Source: Planctomycetota bacterium (GTDB lineage Bacteria > Planctomycetota > J058 > JARGOJ01). Taken from it: a stretch of DNA of 9,454 nt. The notes beneath the pieces were generated by a model. The model was not told the origin of the DNA. It saw nothing but the letters and a program-made list of their open reading frames with translations, and did not search any database. This document shows, piece after piece, positions 1 through 6,724 of the stretch (positions within the stretch are counted from its first letter, which is position 1; each line of letters begins with the position of its first letter). The DNA is taken from NCBI GenBank assembly GCA_029210225.1, contig JARGOJ010000248.1, positions 654 to 10,107 of the forward strand, read 5' to 3'. The position numbers and the translations under genes are program-made.

Positions 1-90
1 TGCCGCGCCGACGGCTTCGTCATCACCCCGGAAGGATCGGAAGGAATGCCCGAAGGAGAATCGGTTCGGGTCTACTTTTATCACCCCTGA
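1..90 (+). CDS. moeA: Molybdopterin molybdenumtransferase MoeA, C-terminal tail (partial)
   Basis: The first 29 codons, read from base 1 to a TGA, are the end of a protein whose start lies left of the window. The residues CRADGFVITPEG, followed by EGMPEGESVRVYFY, match the usual end of MoeA domain IV, where an A(D/N)G(L/F)..(I/L)P.G sequence is followed by a G(E/D).V.V strand. MoeA inserts molybdate or tungstate into adenylylated molybdopterin in the cytoplasm. The second moeA begins 82 bases downstream on the same strand and has the equivalent ADGFVRID block at its residues 403-410. That makes these tandem paralogs, probably co-transcribed. Codons here mostly end in C, as in the first two thirds of the next gene. 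The fragment is short, so the call rests on family resemblance and on the neighbouring gene. Confidence 0.75.
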   Translation, partial: CRADGFVITPEGSEGMPEGESVRVYFYHP

Positions 91-123
91 TTGTCTATGA
101 TTCTCCAGTTCCTAGGACCTCAA

Positions 124-143
124 TTTTGAACGTCGGTTCAAGA
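124..143 (+). promoter_or_regulatory. Small inverted repeat between the two moeA genes
   Basis: TTGAAC (126-131) and GTTCAA (136-141) form a 6 bp stem with a GTCG tetraloop, extendable by a T-G wobble and one T-A pair. No T-run follows, so it is not a standard intrinsic terminator. It lies 30 bases before the GTG start of the second moeA and could affect mRNA stability or translation. The spacer is only 82 bases long, too short for a Moco-type riboswitch, and I see no ModE-like site in it. Confidence 0.3.
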
Positions 144-172
144 GCGACAAACATAGAGAGCGTGAGTCTCCC

Positions 173-2146
173 GTGAAACAACGTCAATTCCTCGACGTGG
201 TCGACGAAGCGACCGCCCACGCCCGTTTCGACGAACTCTGCCAACAGATCAAGCCCCGCATTGTCGACACGCCCCTCGGCCCCGAGCTCCTCGGCCGGGT
301 CCTCGCCGAAGACGCCCGCTCCCCCGTCGACGTCCCGGGATTTGACCGCAGCAACGTCGATGGCTTCGCCGTCCAGGCCAAAGATAGCTACGGCGCCGAA
401 GAACTCGACCCCATCCGACTCAAGATCCTCCAACCAAGCATCGCCGCCGGAGATAACCCGAAAAATCGCGAGGTGCTCCCAGGCACCGCCATCCCCATCG
501 CCACCGGAGCCGTCATCCCCCGAGGCGCCGACGCCGTCGTGATGGTCGAAGACACCACCATCCTCGATGACGACCCCAACAGTGTCCTCGTCACCCGCGC
601 CGCTCCCCCCGGAAACCGCATCTCCTGGGCCGGCACCGACCTCGGACGCGGAGATATCGTCCTCTATAGAGGCCAACAACTCTCCTCCCGAGAAACCGGG
701 CTCCTCGCCGCCATCGGCCTCGGCTCCGTGAAAATCTATGCTCCCCCCCGCATCGCCATCGCCTCCACAGGGGACGAAATCATTCCCCCCGGCGCCCCCC
801 TATCCCTCGGGCAAATTTATGATTCAAACTCTCGCATCGTCGCCGACGCCGTCACTGAAGCCGGAGGCAAGGCCGAATTTTTAGGAATCATCCCCGACGA
901 CGAAGAGCAACTTGAGCAATGCCTCGAAGCCGCGCTCCTGGGCACAGACCACGGCGCCGACATATTGATTCTCTCAGGAGGAACCTCGAAAGGCGCCGGA
1001 GACCTCAACGCCCGGGTCGTCGAAAAACTCTCGAAGAAGCTCCCCAACTCCGCCGGCATCATCGTCCACGGAGTCGCCCTCAAACCGGGAAAACCCCTCT
1101 GCCTCGCTGGTATCGCTGGAAAAGCCGTCGCCATTCTCCCCGGCTTTCCAACCTCGGCCATCTTCACCTTTCACGAATTCCTCGCCCCCCTCATTCGCCA
1201 ACTAGCAGGTCGCCCAAAACACGAATTGAACTCATACATCGACGCCAAAATCCCCGTCAAAATCCCCTCAATTATTGGTCGCGCCCAATACAGCCTGGTC
1301 AACCTTGTCCGAGGCGACGACGGGCTCTCCGCCTACCCTCTCGGCTCCGGCTCAGGCAGCGTCAGCACTTTCTCTCGCGCCGATGGCTTCGTCCGAATTG
1401 ATCAGCACACCGAATACCTCAGCGCCAACACCCGCGCCCCCGTCCACCTCCTCAACGCCAACATCCGCCCCGTCGACCTCGTCGCGATTGGCAGTCACTG
1501 CCTCGGTTTAGATGCCCTACTTGGAGCCCTCGCCGAACAAGGCATCCGAGGGAAATCCATTGTCGTCGGGTCCTCGGCCGGGCTCAATGCGCTGAAGAGA
1601 GGAGAAGGAGATTTGGCGGGGACTCATTTACTAAATGTGGAAAGTGGCGTTTACAACGAGTCCTTCTTGCCAGAGAACTGCCGCCTATTGAAAGGCTATC
1701 GCCGACGCCAGGGCTTTGTGTTCCGCAAGGGAGACGAACGCTTTGAAGGCGTCGGGAAAGAGCACTGGCTCGCAGCGATTCGAAAAGGCCACGCTCGCAT
1801 GGTCAATAGGAACCGTGGGAGCGGCACCCGGCTCTTAATTGATCAATTCTTAGGAAATAGTGGCTCAACCTTGCCCGGCTACGAAACTCAGGCCCGAAGC
1901 CATCACGCCGTCGCCGCCTCCGTCGCTCAAGGGCGCGCAGATTGGGGGGTCACATTAGATACATTGGCCGAGCAAAATGACCTGGGCTTTGTCTTTATTC
2001 AAGATGAACACTATGACTTCGCCATTCCTAAAAATCGCTGGGAGCAGCCCGGAATCAAAGCCCTACGAGAATTACTCACCAAGCCAGAGACATGGAAAAC
2101 GCTGAACTCCCTTGGTTTTCACAAATTTGAAAGCGACGAATCATGA
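173..2146 (+). CDS. moeA: MoeA molybdopterin molybdenumtransferase fused to a C-terminal PBP-like domain
   Basis: This 657-residue protein is about 250 residues longer than ordinary MoeA (around 400). Residues 1-430 hold the complete insertase: FDRSNVDGFAV (57-67), the MoCF fold with STGDE (198-202), PDDEE (241-245), GGTSKGAGD (269-277), KPGKP (304-308) and LPGFPTS (322-328), then domain IV to about 430. The acidic residues that place metal and substrate in MoeA are present (D63, E202, D243, D277). Residues 434-657 resemble the PBP_like family related to LysR and molybdate-binding domains, with GSHCLGLDAL, GEGDLAGTHLLNVESGVYN, VNRNRGSGTR (544-553) and a GY..E-type segment. MoeA-PBP fusions are known in archaea and some bacteria. 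The likely role is Mo/W insertion into molybdopterin, with the extra domain binding or sensing the oxyanion; that last part is inference. GTG at 173 is the first usable start after an in-frame TAG at 113. The stop overlaps the tupA start (ATGA). Codon use changes at the domain junction. Confidence 0.93.
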   Translation: MKQRQFLDVVDEATAHARFDELCQQIKPRIVDTPLGPELLGRVLAEDARSPVDVPGFDRSNVDGFAVQAKDSYGAEELDPIRLKILQPSIAAGDNPKNREVLPGTAIPIATGAVIPRGADAVVMVEDTTILDDDPNSVLVTRAAPPGNRISWAGTDLGRGDIVLYRGQQLSSRETGLLAAIGLGSVKIYAPPRIAIASTGDEIIPPGAPLSLGQIYDSNSRIVADAVTEAGGKAEFLGIIPDDEEQLEQCLEAALLGTDHGADILILSGGTSKGAGDLNARVVEKLSKKLPNSAGIIVHGVALKPGKPLCLAGIAGKAVAILPGFPTSAIFTFHEFLAPLIRQLAGRPKHELNSYIDAKIPVKIPSIIGRAQYSLVNLVRGDDGLSAYPLGSGSGSVSTFSRADGFVRIDQHTEYLSANTRAPVHLLNANIRPVDLVAIGSHCLGLDALLGALAEQGIRGKSIVVGSSAGLNALKRGEGDLAGTHLLNVESGVYNESFLPENCRLLKGYRRRQGFVFRKGDERFEGVGKEHWLAAIRKGHARMVNRNRGSGTRLLIDQFLGNSGSTLPGYETQARSHHAVAASVAQGRADWGVTLDTLAEQNDLGFVFIQDEHYDFAIPKNRWEQPGIKALRELLTKPETWKTLNSLGFHKFESDES

Positions 2147-2976
2147 AGCAATGGATCCTCGGTGCTCTATTAACCCTCGCTTGCTTTTCACTGCTCGGCT
2201 GCAAGGCCAAAGAAGAGGGTCAAAAGAGCACAAAGAAACAAATACTGCGTATTGCTGTCACCACAAGCACTCGCGACTCAGGACTGCTTAAGAAGTTACT
2301 TCCAGTCTTTGAGAAAGACCAAAACGCTGAAGTGCAGGTCCTCGCTGTTGGCACTGGTAAAGCCTTGAAACTCGGAGAAATGGGGGAAGTCGACGCGGTC
2401 GTGGTCCACGCCAAGAAGAGCGAAGAGGCTTTTATGAAGGCCGGCTTTGGATCGCGGCGAGTCGATGTCATGGTCAATTATTTCGTCATTGTTGGCCCCA
2501 AGAACGACCCCGCTAAAATTGAAGGATTAAGTGTCTCCGAGAGCTTGCCGAAAATTCAGAACGGCAATTTCAAGTTCATTTCTCGCGGTGATAACAGCGG
2601 CACTCACAAGAAAGAGATCTCCCTTTGGGGTGGAAGCGCTCCCAAATGGGACAATTACATTAAGAGTGGCCAGGGCATGGGGGCCACGTTAATTATGGCC
2701 GACCAAATGAACGCTTACACCCTCGCAGACATCGGCACCTATCTAAAAATGATTGAGAAGCTAGCCCTGAAGCGTCTGAATAAAAAAGAGCCCAAATTAC
2801 TGAATCCCTACGGCGCTATGGTTGTCAACCCAGTGAAGCATCCCAAAGCGAAAGCAAAGCTCGCCGGTCAATTCCTTGATTTTCTTATCTCAGAGAAAGC
2901 CCAGAGAATGATCGGCGAATACAAAATTAACAACAAGACGCTGTTCGAGCCCTTGCATCTCAACAAGAAGAACTAA
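2143..2976 (+). CDS. tupA: Tungstate ABC transporter substrate-binding lipoprotein TupA
   Basis: A 277-residue lipoprotein that binds the oxyanion outside the cytoplasmic membrane and delivers it to the TupB permease. Residues 1-20 form a lipoprotein signal: K near the start, a hydrophobic core, and lipobox LLGC with C20 as the lipidated cysteine. The mature part has TupA hallmarks: TTSTRDSGLL (40-49), VGTGKALKLGE (69-79), VVHAKKSEE (87-95), VDVMVNYFVIVGPKNDP (107-123) and FISRGDNSGTHKKE (145-158). GQGMGATL and AYTLADIGTYL follow, and together these separate TupA from sulfate and ModA-type proteins. The ATG lies in an ATGA overlap with the upstream moeA-PBP stop, which indicates translational coupling. 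TupA proteins usually prefer tungstate over molybdate, but specificity cannot be read from this sequence. Confidence 0.93.
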   Translation: MKQWILGALLTLACFSLLGCKAKEEGQKSTKKQILRIAVTTSTRDSGLLKKLLPVFEKDQNAEVQVLAVGTGKALKLGEMGEVDAVVVHAKKSEEAFMKAGFGSRRVDVMVNYFVIVGPKNDPAKIEGLSVSESLPKIQNGNFKFISRGDNSGTHKKEISLWGGSAPKWDNYIKSGQGMGATLIMADQMNAYTLADIGTYLKMIEKLALKRLNKKEPKLLNPYGAMVVNPVKHPKAKAKLAGQFLDFLISEKAQRMIGEYKINNKTLFEPLHLNKKN

Positions 2977-2984
2977 GCCCCCTC

Positions 2985-3677
2985 ATGGATTTGATCGTCG
3001 CTGGATTGAAAGAGGCCTTTCATTTAATCTTCTCTGGAGACCCCCTGGTCTTCCAAGCGATGTTCCGCACCCTTTGGGTTTCCAGCTTTGCCGTCCTGAG
3101 CGCCTCACTCATCGCCATGCCCCTCGGCGCGGTCCTCGCTCGGGCGCAATTCTTTGGGAAGACCGCGCTGATTGTTTTTATAAGAGGAGGAATCGCGCTG
3201 CCGACAGTCTTTGTGGGCATCTTTGTCTTCGCCCTCTTTTCCCGACGGGGCCCCCTAGGGTCTTTGGAAATACTCTACACCCCTTGGGTCATTATGGTCG
3301 GAGAGTTCCTGCTCGCCTTTCCAATAATTCTGACCCTCACTCACGGCGCCGTCAAAGCCTTGGATCCTCGCGTCGATGAGACAGCCCGGACCCTAGGAGC
3401 AGGCCCCCTTCAGCGCTTCTTGACCGACCTCTCCGAGGCTCGCACAGGTATTTTACTGGCAGTGCTCACAGCCTTTGCCCGTTGCCTCACAGAGCTTGGC
3501 ATCGCGGTCATGGTCGGCGGGAACATTGAAAACAGGACCCGGACCTTATCGACAGCCATAGCTCAAGAGACAGCCCAGGGTGAATTCGCCCGAGGCTTGG
3601 CTATGGGGCTGATCTTATTGATCCTCGCCCTCGGTATGACATCCACCACTGGCTTCTTAGCGCGAGAGAACGCATGA
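2985..3677 (+). CDS. tupB: Tungstate ABC transporter permease TupB
   Basis: A 230-residue inner-membrane permease, presumed to form a homodimeric channel for the oxyanion. Hydrophobic segments lie at about residues 30-52, 61-86, 98-121, 154-178 and 202-224, giving five predicted membrane helices. The cytoplasmic coupling loop (EAA-type) is DETARTLGAG at 131-140, running on through PLQRFLTDLSEARTGILLA. The following TAFARCLTELGIAVMVGGNI is characteristic of TupB/ModB-type permeases. The length is usual for TupB. The gene starts 8 bases after the tupA stop without a strong Shine-Dalgarno, and its stop overlaps the tupC ATG by ATGA, so all three tup genes are probably translated as a coupled set. 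Confidence 0.92.
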   Translation: MDLIVAGLKEAFHLIFSGDPLVFQAMFRTLWVSSFAVLSASLIAMPLGAVLARAQFFGKTALIVFIRGGIALPTVFVGIFVFALFSRRGPLGSLEILYTPWVIMVGEFLLAFPIILTLTHGAVKALDPRVDETARTLGAGPLQRFLTDLSEARTGILLAVLTAFARCLTELGIAVMVGGNIENRTRTLSTAIAQETAQGEFARGLAMGLILLILALGMTSTTGFLARENA

Positions 3678-4270
3678 TTGAAATACGCAATCTCGTTGTG
3701 ACAAAGAAGATTGATATCTGCCGCTGTGATTCTCTCGACATTAAGAAAGGAGCCCGCTTTGGTGTGATTGGCGGCAACGGTTCGGGGAAGAGCACGCTGC
3801 TTAAAGTCTTGGCAGGAATTGAAACAGACTGGCGCGGGCAGGTCTCAATTGAGCTTCCTTTGCAAGATCGGGTCTATGTTCATCAGTCCCCCTATTTCTT
3901 TCGCGGCTCCGTTCTCGACAATGTCCTCTATGGCTTGAAGGCTCGGCCTGTTTCTCGCAAAGACGCTACGACCCTGGCTATGGACTGGATTGACAAACTC
4001 GGTATCACTCGCTTTAAAGACAAGAAGCCGCAACAGTTATCCGGGGGCGAAAAGCGTCGCGTCGCATTAGCTCGCGCCTTAGTTCTTAAGCCTCAATTAT
4101 TGCTCCTCGATGAGCCATTGGCAGAGTTGGATGAGGCTGGAGTGACTCAGGTTAGAGAGCTACTACAATCATTGAAAGAGGTCACTTTCCTCTTTGCTTC
4201 TCCTCGCGAAATCCCTGAGGGATTTATTACAGACAGCATCACTTTGAAAACCCCGAGTAACAGTCAATAA
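3674..4270 (+). CDS. tupC: Tungstate ABC transporter ATP-binding protein TupC, lacking the H-loop histidine
   Basis: The cytoplasmic ATPase of the Tup importer, 198 residues long and slightly shorter than most TupC proteins. Visible nucleotide-binding motifs are Walker A GGNGSGKST (33-41), Q-loop VHQSPYFF with Q71, signature LSGGE (122-126), Walker B LLLLDEP with D146 and E147, and D-loop LAELD (149-153). The H-loop normally reads T-H-D after a hydrophobic strand about 30 residues past the Walker B Glu. Here the strand VTFLFA is followed by S176-P177-R178, so the switch histidine is absent. No frameshift is apparent, because the alignment resumes with ITDSITL, matching the usual (A)DR(V/I)..L ending. 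The gene overlaps tupB by ATGA and ends 12 bases from the convergent kinase gene. The identification is firm; ATPase competence without the histidine is uncertain. Confidence 0.9.
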   Translation: MIEIRNLVVTKKIDICRCDSLDIKKGARFGVIGGNGSGKSTLLKVLAGIETDWRGQVSIELPLQDRVYVHQSPYFFRGSVLDNVLYGLKARPVSRKDATTLAMDWIDKLGITRFKDKKPQQLSGGEKRRVALARALVLKPQLLLLDEPLAELDEAGVTQVRELLQSLKEVTFLFASPREIPEGFITDSITLKTPSNSQ

Positions 4271-4282
4271 AAGGATTGGTTT

Positions 4283-6499
4283 TTAGTTCCCTGCGCTCGT
4301 AAAGCCAGGAATGCTCATGCACAATCGCAGTCCGACTTTCTCTGACGCCTCGTTTGCCTCCCATTCATCTCCATTCCGAAGTCCTGACGGGCCGTTCACA
4401 AATCCGCCAACCCAGCTGCCGCCTCTCATCACTCCTGGCCCACGACGGCTGTTATCTTTAATTTTCCCAGCTTCGATCTGTCTCAGTTTTTCTGCCGAAT
4501 AGAGGCGAGGACGCTCATCGGTCGGGCCCGTTTTGTAGTCACTCATCCAATGGTCGCTACAGTATTCCCAAACATTCCCTGGCATATCACAGAGGCCAAA
4601 AGCATTCCAGCTTTCCTCACTAAGATGAGTCAAGGTCGGCATTGTCCGGCGAAAGCTCCCATCGGGAAATCTATTGTCACAATTCCAAGAATATCGATTA
4701 TCCGGCTTCTCCCCCCAGAAAAACTTCGTCGTGCTTCCCGCACGACAGGCGTATTCCCACTCGGATTCACTGGGAAAGCGAAAACCAAAATTAGAGATGA
4801 TGCCACTCGCATTTTTTCGAGAAACCCTCTCCACAGGGAAGGCATCTCCCCTATGAGAGCTCTCGTTTATTCCACCCAACCTTTTCCATTGTCCCTGGCT
4901 CAATTCAGTCGGTGAAATCAAAAAGGGTCGCTTTATCGTCACTTTGTGAGCAGGCTGCGCATCTTCTCGGCCTCCACCCATCGTAAACTCACCGCCCGGA
5001 ATCAGTTGAAACATCATTCCTGTTGGATTATGAATCAATCGCGCAATTCTATGCTTAATGCCCGCACACTCATATGGCTGAACATTATCTAGGCGAAATC
5101 CGGATCCCATGAGCTTTAGAACATATTGAATAGCCTGATCCTGTGCTTTGGGTGTGGCAGCATCCCACAGTTTCAAATCTTTGAGAAGTCGCCGCAATTG
5201 CACTCTACTTAACTTCTCCGGAACCCTCTCTTTAGAGACCACTGTTTCTGATTTGCCTAAGTCTTCTTTTGGGGCTGAAGATTGAGCGAAGTAAGCAAAG
5301 AGACCGGTTAATGCAATGGCCAATAATATAATAGAGGTCGCGAGGACTAAGTCGCGCCGTTGAAGTCTTGGGTTTTCGTCCTCCCTGAGGTCAGTTTCTA
5401 CTTTAATCGCCGTTGGAGACAGGACCGTCGCCTCGCTGCTTTGCTGCTCTAATTCTTGAAGTCTCTTCAAACATTGCTCCGCCGTAGGCCTCTCTCCAAC
5501 CTCTTTGTTTAGACAATTATGAATGAGGTCCAAGAACGGCCCAGGGGCCATGACTCGACCGCCGTTTTTAAGTTCTTTCGGCTCCGAAACAGTGATCGCC
5601 TTCATAAGTGAGCTCATCGACGCGGCCTTGAAAGGCAATTCGCCTGAGATAAACTCGTAGAGCATCACCCCCAGGGACCAGATATCGGTCGCGGGATAGG
5701 CTTTGGCATCAAAGGCTTCAGGAGCTGCGTAAGACGGAGTGAAGCCACCCTTGAGCGATTGAAGAGATTCGGTGCTTTGAAGAAGTTGAGAGGTCCCGAG
5801 GTCGCCGAGTTTCAATTGAGAATTATGAATGAGGACGTTGTCGGGCTTAAGATCTCGGTGGACAATTTTAGGATTGAGTGAGTGGGCGACGACTAAGGCT
5901 TTGGAGAGCTGAATGCTCCAAGAGAGGACATCCTCCCATTGATAGGGCTTTCGAATTCGGTCTGCGAGGGAGCCCCCGTTGCAAAACTCAAGGGCTAGAT
6001 ACGGAGTGCTGATATTGTGATCGAGGACGTTGACAACATGAGGACACTGAGCAAAGCGGGCGGTTAATGCGGCCTCTTTGGAGAACAGCTCCCCAAGTTG
6101 GAGCTTGGCCCAGCTCCGTAGTGCGGCTTTGTTCTCCGCTTCAGAGAGCTGTGGATCTTCATTCTTTTTCGCGGCGTTAATGAAGCGATCTAAGAGGGCT
6201 TCGGTGGGAGATTTGAGGGCGACAAAGGACGAAGGGCGCTGATGTTTTAGGGCATCGCGATGAATGCCGAGATAGACAACCCCGAAGGCGCCTTCTCCAA
6301 GCTTTCTTAATATCGCGTAGGGTCCGCAGAGTTTAAATCGCTGCTTAATTGACTTCCAGTCGGGATCTTCTTCGTTGCGACAAAGGGAGGACCCATCGAT
6401 CTCTCCGGCGAGAAATCGGAGCATCACATCCCGAGTGTCCAGCTGGCTGTTCTCCTCTTTGAACCACCAAGTTTGACCCTCTAATCGAAGATCCGTCAT
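4283..6499 (-). CDS. Membrane-anchored Ser/Thr protein kinase with C-terminal FGE/sulfatase-modifying-like domain
   Basis: With the chosen start this is a 738-residue Hanks-type kinase. Residues 1-55 (TWWFKEENSQ... W) loosely resemble a GYF_2 module. The kinase domain spans about 60-350: P-loop LGEGAFGVVYLG (67-78), VALK lysine K96, catalytic HRDLKPDN (214-221), DLG (233-235, in place of DFG), APE (259-261) and TDIWSLGVMLYEFISGELPF. All catalytic residues are present, so it is probably active. One hydrophobic helix at about 384-405 would put residues after about 405 outside the cytoplasm. Residues 495-734 are an FGE-sulfatase domain: IPGGEFTMGGG, ESEWEYACRAG, NAFGLCDMPGNVWEYCSDHW, MRGGSW and GLRLC. 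The cysteine pair FGE uses for oxidation, normally just after RGGSW, is not there, so a sensing or binding role is more likely than formylglycine formation. The start is the ATG at 6499, which has AGAGG four bases upstream; a TTG at 6601 is a weaker alternative. Substrates are unknown. Confidence 0.9.
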   Translation of the reverse strand: MTDLRLEGQTWWFKEENSQLDTRDVMLRFLAGEIDGSSLCRNEEDPDWKSIKQRFKLCGPYAILRKLGEGAFGVVYLGIHRDALKHQRPSSFVALKSPTEALLDRFINAAKKNEDPQLSEAENKAALRSWAKLQLGELFSKEAALTARFAQCPHVVNVLDHNISTPYLALEFCNGGSLADRIRKPYQWEDVLSWSIQLSKALVVAHSLNPKIVHRDLKPDNVLIHNSQLKLGDLGTSQLLQSTESLQSLKGGFTPSYAAPEAFDAKAYPATDIWSLGVMLYEFISGELPFKAASMSSLMKAITVSEPKELKNGGRVMAPGPFLDLIHNCLNKEVGERPTAEQCLKRLQELEQQSSEATVLSPTAIKVETDLREDENPRLQRRDLVLATSIILLAIALTGLFAYFAQSSAPKEDLGKSETVVSKERVPEKLSRVQLRRLLKDLKLWDAATPKAQDQAIQYVLKLMGSGFRLDNVQPYECAGIKHRIARLIHNPTGMMFQLIPGGEFTMGGGREDAQPAHKVTIKRPFLISPTELSQGQWKRLGGINESSHRGDAFPVERVSRKNASGIISNFGFRFPSESEWEYACRAGSTTKFFWGEKPDNRYSWNCDNRFPDGSFRRTMPTLTHLSEESWNAFGLCDMPGNVWEYCSDHWMSDYKTGPTDERPRLYSAEKLRQIEAGKIKDNSRRGPGVMRGGSWVGGFVNGPSGLRNGDEWEANEASEKVGLRLCMSIPGFTSAGN

Positions 6500-6503
6500 A
6501 ACG

Positions 6504-6508
6504 CCTCT
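6504..6508 (-). promoter_or_regulatory. Ribosome binding site of the kinase gene
   Basis: On the - strand AGAGG lies four bases before the ATG at 6499. It favours that start over the in-frame ATG at 6517 and the TTG at 6601, which have no comparable purine run. The shorter form also begins right before the TDLRLEGQTWWF module. Confidence 0.5.
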
Positions 6509-6615
6509 AAAATTCATTTGGAATGGGCCAAAGCCTGAGCGTCCATTATCTATGGCCGGCTCGCGCTCGCCACTGTAACAATAGCTCCTTTGCAAAGACA
6601 AGGGCCAAGTGCCTC

Positions 6616-6658
6616 TGTCATTCGGCTATGAAAGGACAAAAGGCTTGCCATTCAGCTA
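6616..6658. repeat. Imperfect direct repeat with 30-base phase in the divergent spacer
   Basis: TGTCATTCGGCTA (6616-6628) and TGCCATTCAGCTA (6646-6658) match at 11 of 13 positions, and each is followed by a GAAAG-type sequence. Their starts are exactly 30 bases apart, near three helical turns. They lie between the divergent kinase (4283-6499) and lipoprotein (6725-7429) genes, where an operator controlling both would be expected. I see no confident -35/-10 pair in the rest of the 225-base spacer. TTGAAA at 6677-6682 is a possible -35 toward the lipoprotein gene, but lacks a good -10 at normal distance. Confidence 0.4.
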
Positions 6659-6724
6659 AACGAAAGACTATCTTCTTTGAAAAGCTTCGAGTCCCCATCT
6701 TGATTGATATGAAAGAAGAGAACC

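Noticed and set aside
95..679. Long open frame on the - strand opposite the start of the moeA-PBP gene, rich in G, D, V and E
   Set aside because: It mirrors the strong third-position C bias of moeA on the + strand and has no family resemblance, so it is a compositional shadow.
4247..4284. AAAACC ... GGTTTTT as a terminator of the tup operon
   Set aside because: A 6 bp AT-rich stem with a 25-base loop is too weak to support a call.
6500..6601. Kinase start at a TTG (6601) adding 34 residues
   Set aside because: The extra residues resemble no domain, and the ATG at 6499 has a better ribosome binding site.
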